From NCBI GenBank assembly GCA_950097015.1, contig CATNEN010000001.1:20236001-20300000 (forward strand): a stretch of DNA of 64,000 nt, read 5' to 3'. This DNA comes from Macrostomum hystrix. Its lineage: Eukaryota > Platyhelminthes > Macrostomidae. Below the pieces are notes generated by a model. It had not been told where the DNA came from. It saw only the letters and a program-made list of their open reading frames with translations, and ran no database searches. A program made the translations under genes and the position numbers. This document shows positions 23,226 through 33,759 of this stretch, piece by piece (position 1 is the first letter of the stretch; each line of letters starts with the position of its first letter).

Positions 23226-23775
23226 TTGATCAGGAGGTGGATGTCTAGGCTGAGTGCCAAATGGAATATTCAAATATCTTTGGTTGGTAGGTAGGCCGGC
23301 TCTTATGTCTCATTTAACAAGCAAAGCTTTTGATCCCCATCTGGGAGTTCAGATTTGCTGAAGTGAGGGGCCAAATCATTGGCAAGGGGATGCGAGGTAG
23401 GGATAGGAAGATAAGGATCGCGCTGATTGGATGTAAGGTTTAGGGATTCTGCTTATCCAGCAAATGGAGAGACTGGAGTCGTGACTTGCTCCCTTCTCAC
23501 AGTCTATTGCTTAAATATAGTTAGTATTAATTTCCAGCCGCAGCTATGTCAGGTCTGTGAGCTCGGTTTGAGTCGCCTATTCTGAGTAGCTCAAGCGTTG
23601 CCTGAGCAGGAGAGCAGTGTGCAGTGATTGATTCTGGCATCAGTGTCCCTGTGTGGTTTTTTGTGGAACATTGTCAACCATCTCGTATTATTGATTATAG
23701 GATATTTATTATAAAGGATTTGCAATTTTACTGTTTAAATTTCAGATTTCAAAACAATCTAGCCGACTGTTTTCA

Positions 23776-26700
23776 ATGTCGGAGGCTGGCAGTATTGTAT
23801 TGCGTAGGTGAGCTCACTGTTTTAACATTTTTTCTAAAAAAATCTGCATGAAAACAACAGGTCCTATCCCCAAGTCATTCTAGGGTTTAAATCCCATATT
23901 CAGGGATCGAAATTCCAAAATCCTCAAAATCTGCATCCCAAATCCTCAAAATCTCAATCCCCCAATCCTTAAGAACTGCATCCCAAATCCTCAACATCTT
24001 ACTCCCAAATCCTCAACATCTTACTCCCAAATCCTCAACATCTTACTCCCAAATCCTCAACATCTTACTCCCAAATCCTCAACATCTTACTCCCAAATCC
24101 TCAACATCTTACTCCCAAATCCTCAACATCTTACTCCCAAATCCTCAACATCTTACTCCCAAATCCTCAACATCTTACTCCCAAATCCTCAACATCTTAC
24201 TCCCAAATCCTCAACATCTTACTCCCAAATCCTCAAAATCTTAATCTCCCAATCCTTAAGAAATGCATCCCAAATCCTCAACATCTTACTCCCAAATCCT
24301 CAACATCTTACTCCCAAATCCTCAACATCTTACTCCCAAATCCTCAACATCTTACTCCCAAATCCTCAACATCTTACTCCCCAATCCTCAACATCTTAAT
24401 CCCGAATCCTCAACATCTTACTCCCAAATCTTCAACATCTTACTCCCAAATCTACAACATCTTACTCCCAAATCCTCAACATCTTACTCCCAAATCCTCA
24501 AAATCTCAATCTCCCAATCCTTAAGAACTGCATCCCAAATCCTCAACATCTTACTCCCAAATCCTCAACATCTTAATCCCAAATCCTCAAAATCTTACTC
24601 CCAAATCCTCAACATCATTTTAATCCCAAATCCTCAACATCTTAATCCCAAATCCTCAAAATCTTACTCCCAAATCCTCAACATCATTTTAATCCCAAAT
24701 CCTCAGCATCTTAATCCCAAATCCTCAGCATCCGTTTCAAAATCCCAAACCTTAAAATCAATATAGCAAAATCTAGCGTTTGAATCACTAATAATAAATT
24801 ACATCATGACACTGCCATATCTCCTGCAACAGTGTGAGTAGTTCAATCGATGCTCTGCTACTCGTTGTCACGGACGCTACTACCCTAGCAACCCCAGCCG
24901 AGCAGCTGGAATTATTTGCACCAACTGGCAAAATTAAGCAGAGATTTTGGCGCACCGTCAATGCCCTGTCCTTTCTACTATTCCTGACTTGCACGGCTCT
25001 GCAGTACAATGACCCAGATCCGCTTGCTTGGGCTGTGAGTTTGTGCGCCCAGTTTTTGATTGTGACTTCAATTGTTTCGTTTCAATATCAATGCTATCGT
25101 TTATCCTGTTTCAGCCTGTCTACATTATTCCTGGTGTGCTAGCCTTGCTGATAGCTATATCTCCACGATTATTGGGTGAGTCACAGATCTTCATGATCTG
25201 AAGTTATCATGACCTAGGTCATTCATGATCTGAAGTTATCATGACCTAGGTCATTCATGATCTGAAGTTATCATGACCTAGGTCATTCATGATCTGAAGT
25301 TATCATTACCTAGGTCATTCATGATCTGAAGTTATCATGACCTAGATCATTCATGACCGAATGACCTGGATCATTCGGAGTCATGGGTTCTCATGATCTG
25401 GGTCATTCAGAGTCACAGATTCTCATGGTCTGGGTCATTCAGAGTCACAGATTCTCATGGTCTGGGTCATTCAGAGTCACAGATTCTCATGGTCTGGGTC
25501 ATTCAGAGTCACAGATTCTCATGATCTAGGTCATTCAGAGTCACAGATTCTCATGGTCTGGGTCATTCAGAGTCACAGATTCTCATGATCTAGGTCATTC
25601 AGAGTCACAGATTCTCATGATCTAGGTCATTCAGAGTCACAGATTCTCATGGTCTGGGTCATTCAAAGTCACAGATTCTCATGATCTGGGTCATTCAGAG
25701 TCACAGATTCTCATGATCTGGGTCATTCAGAGTCACAGATTCTCATGATCTGGGTCATTCAGAGTCACAGATTCTCATGATCTGGGTCATTCAGAGTCAC
25801 AGATTCTCATGATCTGGGTCATTCAGAGTCACAGATTCTCATGGTCTGGGTCATTCAGAGTCACAGATTCTCATGATCTGGGTCATTCAGAGTCACAGAT
25901 TCTCATGGTCTGGGTCATTCAGAGTCACAGATTCTCATGGTCTGGGTCATTCAGAGTCACAGATTCTCATGATCTAGGTCATTCAGAGTCACAGATTCTC
26001 ATGATCTAGGTCATTCAGAGTCACAGATTCTCATGGTCTGGGTCATTCAAAGTCACAGATTCTCATGGTCTGGGTCATTCAGAGTCACAGATTCTCATGA
26101 TCTAGGTCATTCAGAGTCACAGATTCTCATGATCTGGGTCATTCAGAGTCACAGATTCTCATGGTCTGGGTCATTCAGAGTCACAGATTCTCATGGTCTG
26201 GGTCATTCAGAGTCACAGATTCTCATGATCTAGGTCATTCAGAGTCACAGATTCTCATGATCTAGGTCATTCAGAGTCACAGATTCTCATGGTCTGGGTC
26301 ATTCAAAGTCACAGATTCTCATGGTCTGGGTCATTCAGAGTCACAGATTCTCATGATCTGGGTCATTCAGAGTCATGGGTTCTCATGATCTAGGTCATTC
26401 AGAGTCACAGATTCTCATGGTCTGGGTCATTCAGAGTCACAGATTCTCATGATCTAGGTCATTCAGAGTCACAGATTCTCATGATCTAGGTCATTCAGAG
26501 TCACAGATTCTCATGGTCTGGGTCATTCAGAGTCACAGATTCTCATGATCTAGGTCATTCAGAGTCACAGATTCTCATGATCGGGGTCATTCAGAGTCAC
26601 AGATTCTCATGATCTAGGTCATTTGGAGTCACAGATTCTCATGATCTAGGTCATTTGGAGTCACAGATTCTCATGTTCTGGGTCATTCAGAGTCACAGAT

Positions 26701-28322
26701 TCTCATGATCTGGGTCATTCAGAGTCACAGATTCTCATGGTCTGGGTCATTCAGAGTCACAGATTCTCATGATCTGGGTCATTCAGAGTCACAGATTCTC
26801 ATGATCTGGGTCATTCAGAGTCACAGATTCTCATGATCTGGGTCATTCAGAGTCACAGATTCTCATGATCTGGGTCATTCAGAGTCACAGATTCTCATGG
26901 TCTAGGTCATTCAGAGTCACAGATTCTCATGATCTGGGTCATTCAGAGTCACAGATTCTCATGGTCTGGGTCATTCAGAGTCACAGATTCTCATGGTCTG
27001 GGTCATTCAGAGTCACAGATTCTCATGATCTAGGTCATTCAGAGTCACAGATTCTCATGATTTAGGTCATTCAGAGTCACAGATTCTCATGGTCTGGGTC
27101 ATTCAAAGTCACAGATTCTCATGGTCTGGGTCATTCAGAGTCACAGATTCTCATGATCTGGGTCATTCAGAGTCATGGGTTCTCATGATCTAGGTCATTC
27201 AGAGTCACAGATTCTCATGGTCTGGGTCATTCAGAGTCACAGATTCTCATGATCTAGGTCATTCAGAGTCACAGATTCTCATGATCTAGGTCATTCAGAG
27301 TCACAGATTCTCATGGTCTGGGTCATTCAGAGTCACAGATTCTCATGATCTAGGTCATTCAGAGTCACAGATTCTCATGATCTGGGTCATTCAGAGTCAC
27401 AGATTCTCATGATCTAGGTCATTTGGAGTCACAGATTCTCATGATCTAGGTCATTTGGAGTCACAGATTCTCATGTTCTGGGTCATTCAGAGTCACAGAT
27501 TCTCATGATCTGGGTCATTCAGAGTCACAGATTCTCATGGTCTGGGTCATTCAGAGTCACAGATTCTCATGATCTGGGTCATTCAGAGTCACAGATTCTC
27601 ATGGTCTAGGTCATTCAGAGTCACAGATTCTCATGATCTGGGTCATTCAGAGTCACAGATTCTCATGATCTGGGTCATTCAGAGTCACAGATTCTCATGG
27701 TCTGGGTCATTCAGAGTCACAGATTCTCATGATCTGGGTCATTCAGAGTCACAGATTCTCATGGTCTGGGTCATTCAGAGTCACAGATTCTCATGATCTG
27801 GGTCATTCAGAGTCATGGGTTCTCATGATCTAGGTCATTCAGAGTCACAGATTCTCATGGTCTGGGTCATTCAGAGTCACAGATTCTCATGGTCTGGGTC
27901 ATTCAGAGGCACAGATTCTCATGGTCTGGGTCATTCAGAGTGACAAATCCTCTAGCAATAAAACCTACTATCCACAATGCCTTCCAGTTACCAGGGCCAT
28001 AATAACCCTGCTTTGTCTTCATCTATTCATCTGTTTGTTAATGCTGGGCTTCATTGGTTACGCGCCCCTAGTAACCGCACGGCAACCGTCAGTGATTAAT
28101 GAAGAAGAAGCGAATGAAACCTTGGGCCTGCTAGTGACCATAGCCTGGCTGGTTGGTCATCTGATGCTGCTCGATTCAGCTGTTCAAACGGCCAGCATCA
28201 ATTTGAAACGGTGGATAGCAACTGTTGTCACCTGTCTACTGGCACTTGCTGCTCCGCCTGCCTTGGCCGGGTGTTTAGTTGCCACGGTGCACAGGCTAAC
28301 ACTGGATCACTGCACTGTGTGA
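23776..28322 (+). CDS. TMEM220: TMEM220-like multi-pass membrane protein
   Basis: Exons 23776-23807, 24833-25034, 25115-25175 and 27988-28322 join in phase (AG|T, phase 0, G|TT) into 209 residues. TMEM220 is a small conserved membrane protein without a settled function. Diagnostic segments are LQYNDPDPLAWA (family: VQVNDPDAEVW), VYIIPGVLALLIAIS across the exon 2/3 and 3/4 joins, and NEEEANETLGLLVTIAWLVGH (family: HEEEGRELSGLVIITAW). Hydrophobic stretches fit about five to six membrane segments. The last three exons alone lack a start Met. The 32-nt first exon (ATG TCG GAG GCT GGC...AG|gtgagc) supplies one in the right phase, giving an N-terminal extension of about 45 residues against the human protein. 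Introns 1 and 3 are filled with a 22-bp and a 32-bp array; intron 2 is 80 nt. The first exon is the least certain part. Confidence 0.82.
23925..24735. repeat. 22-bp minisatellite in TMEM220-like intron 1
   Basis: About 36 units with core atcctcaacatcttactccc; units reading aaaatct, aatccc and taagaactgcatccc occur at intervals. It fills most of the 1,025-nt intron. Confidence 0.95.
25190..27945. repeat. 32-bp arrays in TMEM220-like intron 3, with 800-bp higher-order repeat
   Basis: The first five units (25190-25350) are atgatctgaagttatcatga plus cctaggtcattc. They give way to about 80 units with core cagagtcacagattctcatg plus gtctgggtcatt, also 32 bp. Rare variants recur 800 bp (25 units) apart: the catttggag pair near 26652 and 27452, the tcaaagtc unit near 26303 and 27103, agtcatgggt at 26371 and 27171. 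The array supplies almost all of the 2,812-nt intron. Confidence 0.96.
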
Positions 28323-28545
28323 TGGAATTGGCAATGAAAACTTGACAATGTTTGCGTCGTTTTTTGTTGTGAATCTAAAATTTATATTTAAAAAGCGTTG
28401 TTGTCTATTACCATGGCGACGCAGTTTGATTTGTGTCTGCATTAGCATTTTATATTCCGGTGTTCAGTTGCATTCATTTTTTTTATTGTATCTGAGATGT
28501 TACAGAAGGAAGAATTGTATGATGAGAATAGCAACAATAATAATT

Positions 28546-28801
28546 TATTACACCTGCCCCAATTGATGTGCAGCCGACTGCACTGTGCAGCCGACGCGCA
28601 ATAGTAGGACTGGGGAGACGCCACGCCTACCCTAAAGTACCCCAACTAATGCTGGTACCCATTTAACAGCTTGGTGAACTATAGCAATGCAGGGTTAAGT
28701 GACTTTGCTAAAGGACACAAATTGTTACAGTGGAGTCGAGAATCGAACCCTCGACTTTCAAGTCGTGCGTCCGACGCTCTAACCACTTGGCAACAACCCC
28801 C
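28546..28801 (-). mobile_element. SINE-A copy 2 (tRNA-derived)
   Basis: Reverse orientation. Tail with an ataataattta repeat, then cacctgcccc, cagccgac, the central tacccatttaacagct, ttgctaaaggacacaaattg and the tRNA-like part gaatcgaaccctcgac ending at ccacttggcaacaacccc. It lies 220 bp after the TMEM220-like stop codon. Confidence 0.85.
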
Positions 28802-28839
28802 TTTATAAGAAAGAGAGGGTAGTAGGGTGAGAAGGAAAG

Positions 28840-29430
28840 GTAATAAGATGAGAAGGAGAGTGTAATCAGATGAGAAGGAGAGGTAATAAGATGAGAAGGA
28901 GAGGTAATAAGATGAGAAGGAGAGGTAATAAGATGAGAAGGAGAGGTAATATGATGAGAATGAGAGGTAATAAGATGAGAAGGAGAGGTAATAAGATGAG
29001 AATGAGAGGTAATAAGATGAGAAGGAGAGGTAATATGATGAGAAGGAGAGGTAATAAGATGAGAAGGAGATGGTAATAAGATTAAAATGATAGGGTAATA
29101 TAATGAGAAGGATAGGGTAATATAATGAGAAGGATAGGGTAATATAATCAGAAGGAGAGTGTAATATAATCAGAAGGAGAGGGTAATATAATCAGAAGGA
29201 GAGGGTAATATAATCAGAAGGAGAGGGTAATATAATCAGAAGGAGAGGGTAATATAATCAGAAGGAGAGGGTAATATAATCAGAAGGAGAGGGTAATATA
29301 ATCAGAAGGAGAGGGTAATATAATGAGAATGAGAGGGCAATATAATGAGAAGGAGATGGTAATATAATGAGACGGTTTAGGGTAATATGATGAGAAGGAG
29401 AGGGTAATGAAGGTGAGAAGGAGCCGGTAA
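28840..29430. repeat. 21/22-bp minisatellite
   Basis: The left part has 21-bp units gagaaggagaggtaataaga+t. The right part has 22-bp units of cagaaggagagggtaatata+at, with mixed units between. An intra-array shift by one base in unit length is visible around 29060-29120. Confidence 0.95.
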
Positions 29431-30151
29431 TTTTAGATATTTAATCTACAAATCTCAAGATGATTGGCACAGTACGAGATGAAAACGCAATGCCCAGGTG
29501 ACCCTCGTAGATGAAAACACAGGGTATGGGAGCTTAGCGCGGGAATAGAAAGCGAATTGAACTTGCCATTCTAAACAGTTTTTTTCTCTTCTATTTTTTA
29601 TACCAAGCGGGACAGTGCTTCGCTAACTGAGGCAGATATTTGGGACAGAGTAGAGTGACAGACTGGAGTGACTCGAGTTGCTTTTCATGAGTTGATTCAA
29701 ATCCTGTCTTTTGTTATTTTAGGAAATCCCAGATTCCATCTAATTTGCCTATTTGTAGGGAGGGCAAAAATATTGTGAAATCTCAGCCAGTCAGTCAGGA
29801 AATTATTGTACGCAGTGATTTTTCTACTCGATTTATTTATTTCCTGACTGTACTACTCGTGAGTAGGCATTTGTGAGTTTAGCGTTCATATCATTTTAGA
29901 ACTTTTCAATAATTGAATCTTTGTGTACTAGCTACAATTTATTTCGTGCTTATTGCTTTGTTCGACCAATCAACCCCTTTTATACAAGCTGTTGTTGATG
30001 CTTTTTTCTCAGCTGGTTTTTCTTGTATTTGATTAGTTTTTCTTCGCGATCGAGTGCAATATACATTGAAATGAGAATTATACTGACTCCTCTTTTTTCA
30101 TTTCTTAATTAACTTCTTTCTAGTGTTTCTCCTTCCGTTTTATTCATCTTC
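29431..30151. other. Intergenic DNA, no gene seen
   Basis: Single-copy, AT-rich towards the right. No exon, SINE or array recognised. Confidence 0.55.
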
Positions 30152-30459
30152 TAATAATTAATAATAATTGATTACACCTGCCCCAATCGGGTCAGATGTG
30201 CAGCCGACAGCACAGCCGCAGCTATTGCGCGGCGCATCTGAAGGCTGCGTACGGCTGTTCAGTCCATGGACTGGGGGGACGCCACACCCACCTTCAATTA
30301 TCCCAGCTGATGCTGGTACCCATTTAACAGCTGGGTGAACTGAAGCAATGCAGAGTTAAGTGTCTTGCTAAAGGACACAAATTGTTCCAGTGAAGACGGG
30401 AATCGAACCCCCGACCTTCAAGTCGTGAGTCCGACGCCCTAACCACTAGGCTACAACCT
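30152..30459 (-). mobile_element. SINE-A copy 3 (best-preserved tRNA-derived copy)
   Basis: Read on the minus strand: a tRNA-like head beginning ggttgtagcctagtggtta, box B ggttcgattccc, then caatttgtgtcctttagcaa, cacccagctgttaaatggg, a GC-rich part with agtccatggactgaacagcc, ttcagatgcgccgcgcaata, ending gattggggcaggtgtaat and a taatta/att-rich tail. The intact boxes A and B imply origin from a tRNA gene by RNA polymerase III transcription and LINE-driven insertion. Confidence 0.9.
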
Positions 30460-30489
30460 CTCTTCCCTAATCTTCTAATAATCACAGTT

Positions 30490-31010
30490 AATAGACCCAC
30501 AGTATTCATATTTTCCTCACAGTCTTCCCATTCTCCCCTTACAGTCTTCCAATTCTCTCCCTTCACAGTCTTCCCATTCTCCCCTTACAGTCTTCCAATT
30601 CTCTCCCTTCACAGTCTTCCCATTCTCTCCCTTCACAGTCTTCCCATTCTCCCCTCACAGTCTTCCCATTCTCTCCCTTCATAGTCTTCCCATTCTCCCC
30701 TCACAGTCTTCCCATTCTCCCCTCACAGTCTTCCTATTCTCCCCTCACAGTCTTCATATTCTCCCCTCACAGTCTTCCTATTCTCCCCTCACAATCTTCC
30801 CATTCTCCCCTCACAGTCTTCCCATTCTCCCCTCACAGTCTTCCCATTCTCCCCTCACAGTCTTCCCATTCTTCCCTCACAGTCTTCCCATTCTCTCATT
30901 TCACAGTCTTACCTTTCTCTCCCTTCACAGTCTTTCCATTCTCTCCTTTCACAGTCTTCCCTTTCTCTCCCTTCACAGTCTTCCCTTTCCCCCTCACAAT
31001 GTTCCCATTC
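30490..31010. repeat. 22-bp minisatellite upstream of the TSP1-like gene
   Basis: About 23 units of tcttcccattctcccctcac+ag with cttcacag and ctctccc variants. It is the reverse complement of the unit at 32065-32320. It ends about 180 bp before the start codon of the next gene. Confidence 0.95.
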
Positions 31011-31190
31011 TCACTAATCATCTTCCTATTCTTTACTATTTCCTACAAATAGTTACCTTCTCATTGATATACTTTATTTTACCTGCAAATTTCAGATTGG
31101 CCGAACTCCAATGCGGATGAGTTAAAGGCAGAGCTATCTGTTCTTTAAAACTTCTATTGAACAGAAATATTTGTTAGAGTGGAACTGGAA

Positions 31191-33021
31191 ATGCAGCCGC
31201 ACCTGCTGCTGCTGCTGTTGCCGCTGCTAGAGTCCCTATTGTTCGTGTCGTCCCTGACATCCAGCAGCTGTCAATCGGCCAAGCCGTGGTCCGAGTGGTC
31301 CGTCTGGACTCAGGAGTGCACTGGCCGTCTGGCCGAACAGTTTCCCGAGGAGGCCGCCGACCTGGCCTCGAAGGCTAGCGCGATATCGCAGTTCTCCACT
31401 CGTCAAAGAGACTGCCAGTGCGGCTCGGCTGGGAACTGTCCGACAGACAGGGAGGCGCAGCTGCGTTGGCGGCATCCGCCTCCGGCACAGCAGCACTACC
31501 TGGCCGTGAGCTGCGCTTGGTGCAACTGGGAGTCCTGGAGTCTGTGCTCAGATTGCACTCAGATTCGTAGACGCGACTGTCTATGTCGCAAGGACAATAG
31601 GTCTTTGTACGGCAGCGCCGATGCCAGGCGATGCTCGCTCGGCTGGGCTATCGAGGCCACTATGGAACGAAGAGAGGTTGGCAACTCAAGCGACGGTAAG
31701 CGACAATTTTGACTAGACAAATTAGATGACGAGTTATTTAGAAGCATAGTTACTCACGCCATTTACCCACACTATCAATCTCGAATTTCTAAGGCTACCG
31801 ACGACGTTATCCGCCTCCGTTGTCGCCAAATTCCAATGGTCGCGGCGGCGGATGGATTTTCGGCGATTTGACTTCCGCATTTCCTGACGTTTTCAAAGCC
31901 GTGTTCGTGCTAGTAGCCCTGGTCATTGCGCTGATCTCCTGCCGCGGACTGTGCATTCTGGTGCAGAGGTGAGCTGCAGTGTGAAACTGAGCCAGTGACA
32001 GTCAAACTGCGATTTCCGTGGAAGGGCTTTTGGTATAATAGCTAAAAACATAGCCCATTTTTCTCAAGACTGAAGGGAGAATGGGAAGACTGATTGGAGA
32101 ATGGGAAGACTGTGAAGGGAGAATGGGAAGACTGTGAAGGGAGAATGGGAAGACTGAAGGGAGAAAGGGAAGACTGTGAAGGGAGAATGGGAAGACTGAA
32201 GGGAGAAAGGGAAGACTGTGAAGGGAGAATGGGAAGACTGGGAAGGGAGAACGGGAAGACTGATGGGAGAATGGGAGGAGAGTAATTGAAGAATGGGAAG
32301 ACGAGGTAAGAGTGGGAGACATTACTGATAGGAGAAATGGTGGGATAAAGGATAAAGAGCTAGCCTTCTAACTTAGATGGCGAGTGGGAAAGTGGCCTGT
32401 CTCGCAAGGTCCTGAGCTCGTATCCACATCCTTGAGTCCACATAATTTTTTTGCCCTAGCCGCGGTAGCGAAGGCCAACCTCCAAGGTGAGAAAGTCGGA
32501 GCTGATGTACATCCCATTGTGTGAATGCATCTTCTACTAACAGTAGCCAAAAACACTCGAACTCTCTAAAAATGTTTCGCAGCCGATTCGGCGACTCTGG
32601 CAGCCTGGACAGCATCTACCGGCCGGGTCCCGGCGACGCCGAGCCCCAGGACGATCTGGAATCGTCGCGTCCCTTAGCCGTCGATGAGTCTTCCGTTGGC
32701 GTCGGCGACTCCTTTGATGACGTCGTGGAGATCCGGTCATCAGCTGACGGCAAGCGCAGCAGCCGGGCCAGCTACCCGGATCCGTTCACACCGTCGCATC
32801 CGCTGTCCGTTGTGCACGAGCCGCTTGAAGAAGTTGACGACGATGAGGACGACGACGAGGTGGCCGAAGCTTCAGCAGCCGCCGCTGAGCAGTCCACGGT
32901 GCCCAAACAGCGGCCGCAGCCACCGCCGCCCGGTGCCAGCTTCATCGTGGAAGCTGCTTTGGTGTCGGAACCCGGCCCAGCCTTTGCCGCTGCTCTTACT
33001 GGGGATTCAAAGATGAGCTGA
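31191..33021 (+). CDS. Type I membrane protein with two thrombospondin-1-like motifs and an acidic tail
   Basis: Exons 31191-31695, 31794-31968 and 32583-33021 join in phase (G|GC, AG|C) to give 372 residues. The signal peptide (1-29) has a leucine core encoded by a run of CTG codons. Two W-x-x-W segments follow, WSEWSVW at 33-39 and NWESWSLCSDC near 130, each with downstream RQRDC or RRRDC. They resemble thrombospondin type 1 repeats, which are usually C-mannosylated and bind extracellular partners, though the cysteine number is reduced. A single membrane segment lies at about 203-225. The cytoplasmic tail (228-372) has an acidic run (EEVDDDEDDDEVAEA) and a Pro-rich stretch, with no enzyme domain. 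I know no named family with this layout; function not assigned. AATAAA signals at 33717 and 33734 fit a 3' end near 33760, which places the 33095-33660 array in the 3' UTR. Confidence 0.82.
32065..32320. repeat. 20-22 bp minisatellite in intron 2 of the TSP1-like gene
   Basis: About 12 units of gggagaatgggaagactgaa or gactgtgaa. The unit is the exact reverse complement of that at 30490-31010, so the two arrays form an inverted pair around exons 1 and 2. Confidence 0.93.
32350..32530 (+). mobile_element. Probable old SINE-B-related element
   Basis: Has a tRNA-like front (agatggcgagtgggaaagtg and box-B-like gagctcgtatcc) and a later block aacctccaaggtgagaa...gatgtacatccca that parallels SINE-B (cctccaaggcacagtgagag...gatgtacac). 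It is too diverged to be sure. Confidence 0.4.
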
Positions 33022-33094
33022 GTGAAACTTCCCACTGGCTCCAGTAGTATTTTAGAGATTTTCTTGAACTCACTGACTCTTCATTTCCTCCTAC

Positions 33095-33660
33095 TCCCCA
33101 ATTCTCCCCCTTTGCCCATCCAATTCTCCCCCTCATTGCCCATCCGATTCTCCCCCCTCATTGCCCATCCAATTCTCCCCCCTCATTGCCCATCCAATTC
33201 TCCCCCTCATGGGCCATGCAATTCTCCCCCCTCATTGCCCATCCAATTCTCCCCCTCATTGCCCATCCAATTCTCCCCCTCATTGCCCATCCAATTCTCC
33301 CCCCTCATTGCCCATCCAATTCTCCCCCTCATTGCCCATCCAATTCTCCCCCTCATTGCCCATCCAATTCTCCCCCCTCATTGCCCATCCAATTCTCCCC
33401 CTCATGGGCCATGCAATTCTCCCCCCTCATTGCCCATCCAATTCTCCCCCTCATTGCCCATCCAATTCTCCCCCTCATTGCCCATCCAATTCTCCCCGTC
33501 ATTGCCCATCCAATTCTCCCCCTCATGGGCCATGCAATTCTCCCCCCTCATTGCCCATCCAATTCTCCCCTCATGGGCCATGCAATTCTCCCCTCATGGG
33601 CCATGCAATTCTCCCCTCATGGGCCATGCAATTCTCCCCTCATGGGCCATGCAATTCTTT
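33095..33660. repeat. 24/25-bp minisatellite in the 3' UTR of the TSP1-like gene
   Basis: About 23 units of ttgcccatccaattctcccc+ctca, alternating irregularly with a tgggccatgcaattctccc form that takes over at the right end. All three forward frames are open over more than 160 codons for compositional reasons; these are not genes. Confidence 0.95.
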
Positions 33661-33716
33661 CCATAGTAATTGTTATTCTACTTTAACCTGCTTCCTCAAT
33701 CTCTAGTTTTAGCAAA

Positions 33717-33739
33717 AATAAATTAACTATGCTAATAAA
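33717..33739 (+). promoter_or_regulatory. Tandem polyadenylation signals for the TSP1-like gene
   Basis: Two AATAAA hexamers (33717-33722 and 33734-33739), about 700 nt after the stop codon, directly following the 3' UTR array. Confidence 0.5.
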
Positions 33740-33759
33740 AATTGTCAAGCTTGCTTGGA

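Noticed and set aside
33022-33706. Three overlapping forward open frames of 166-214 codons
   Set aside because: All lie on the 24/25-bp array; no start context, no domain, and all three frames are open at once.
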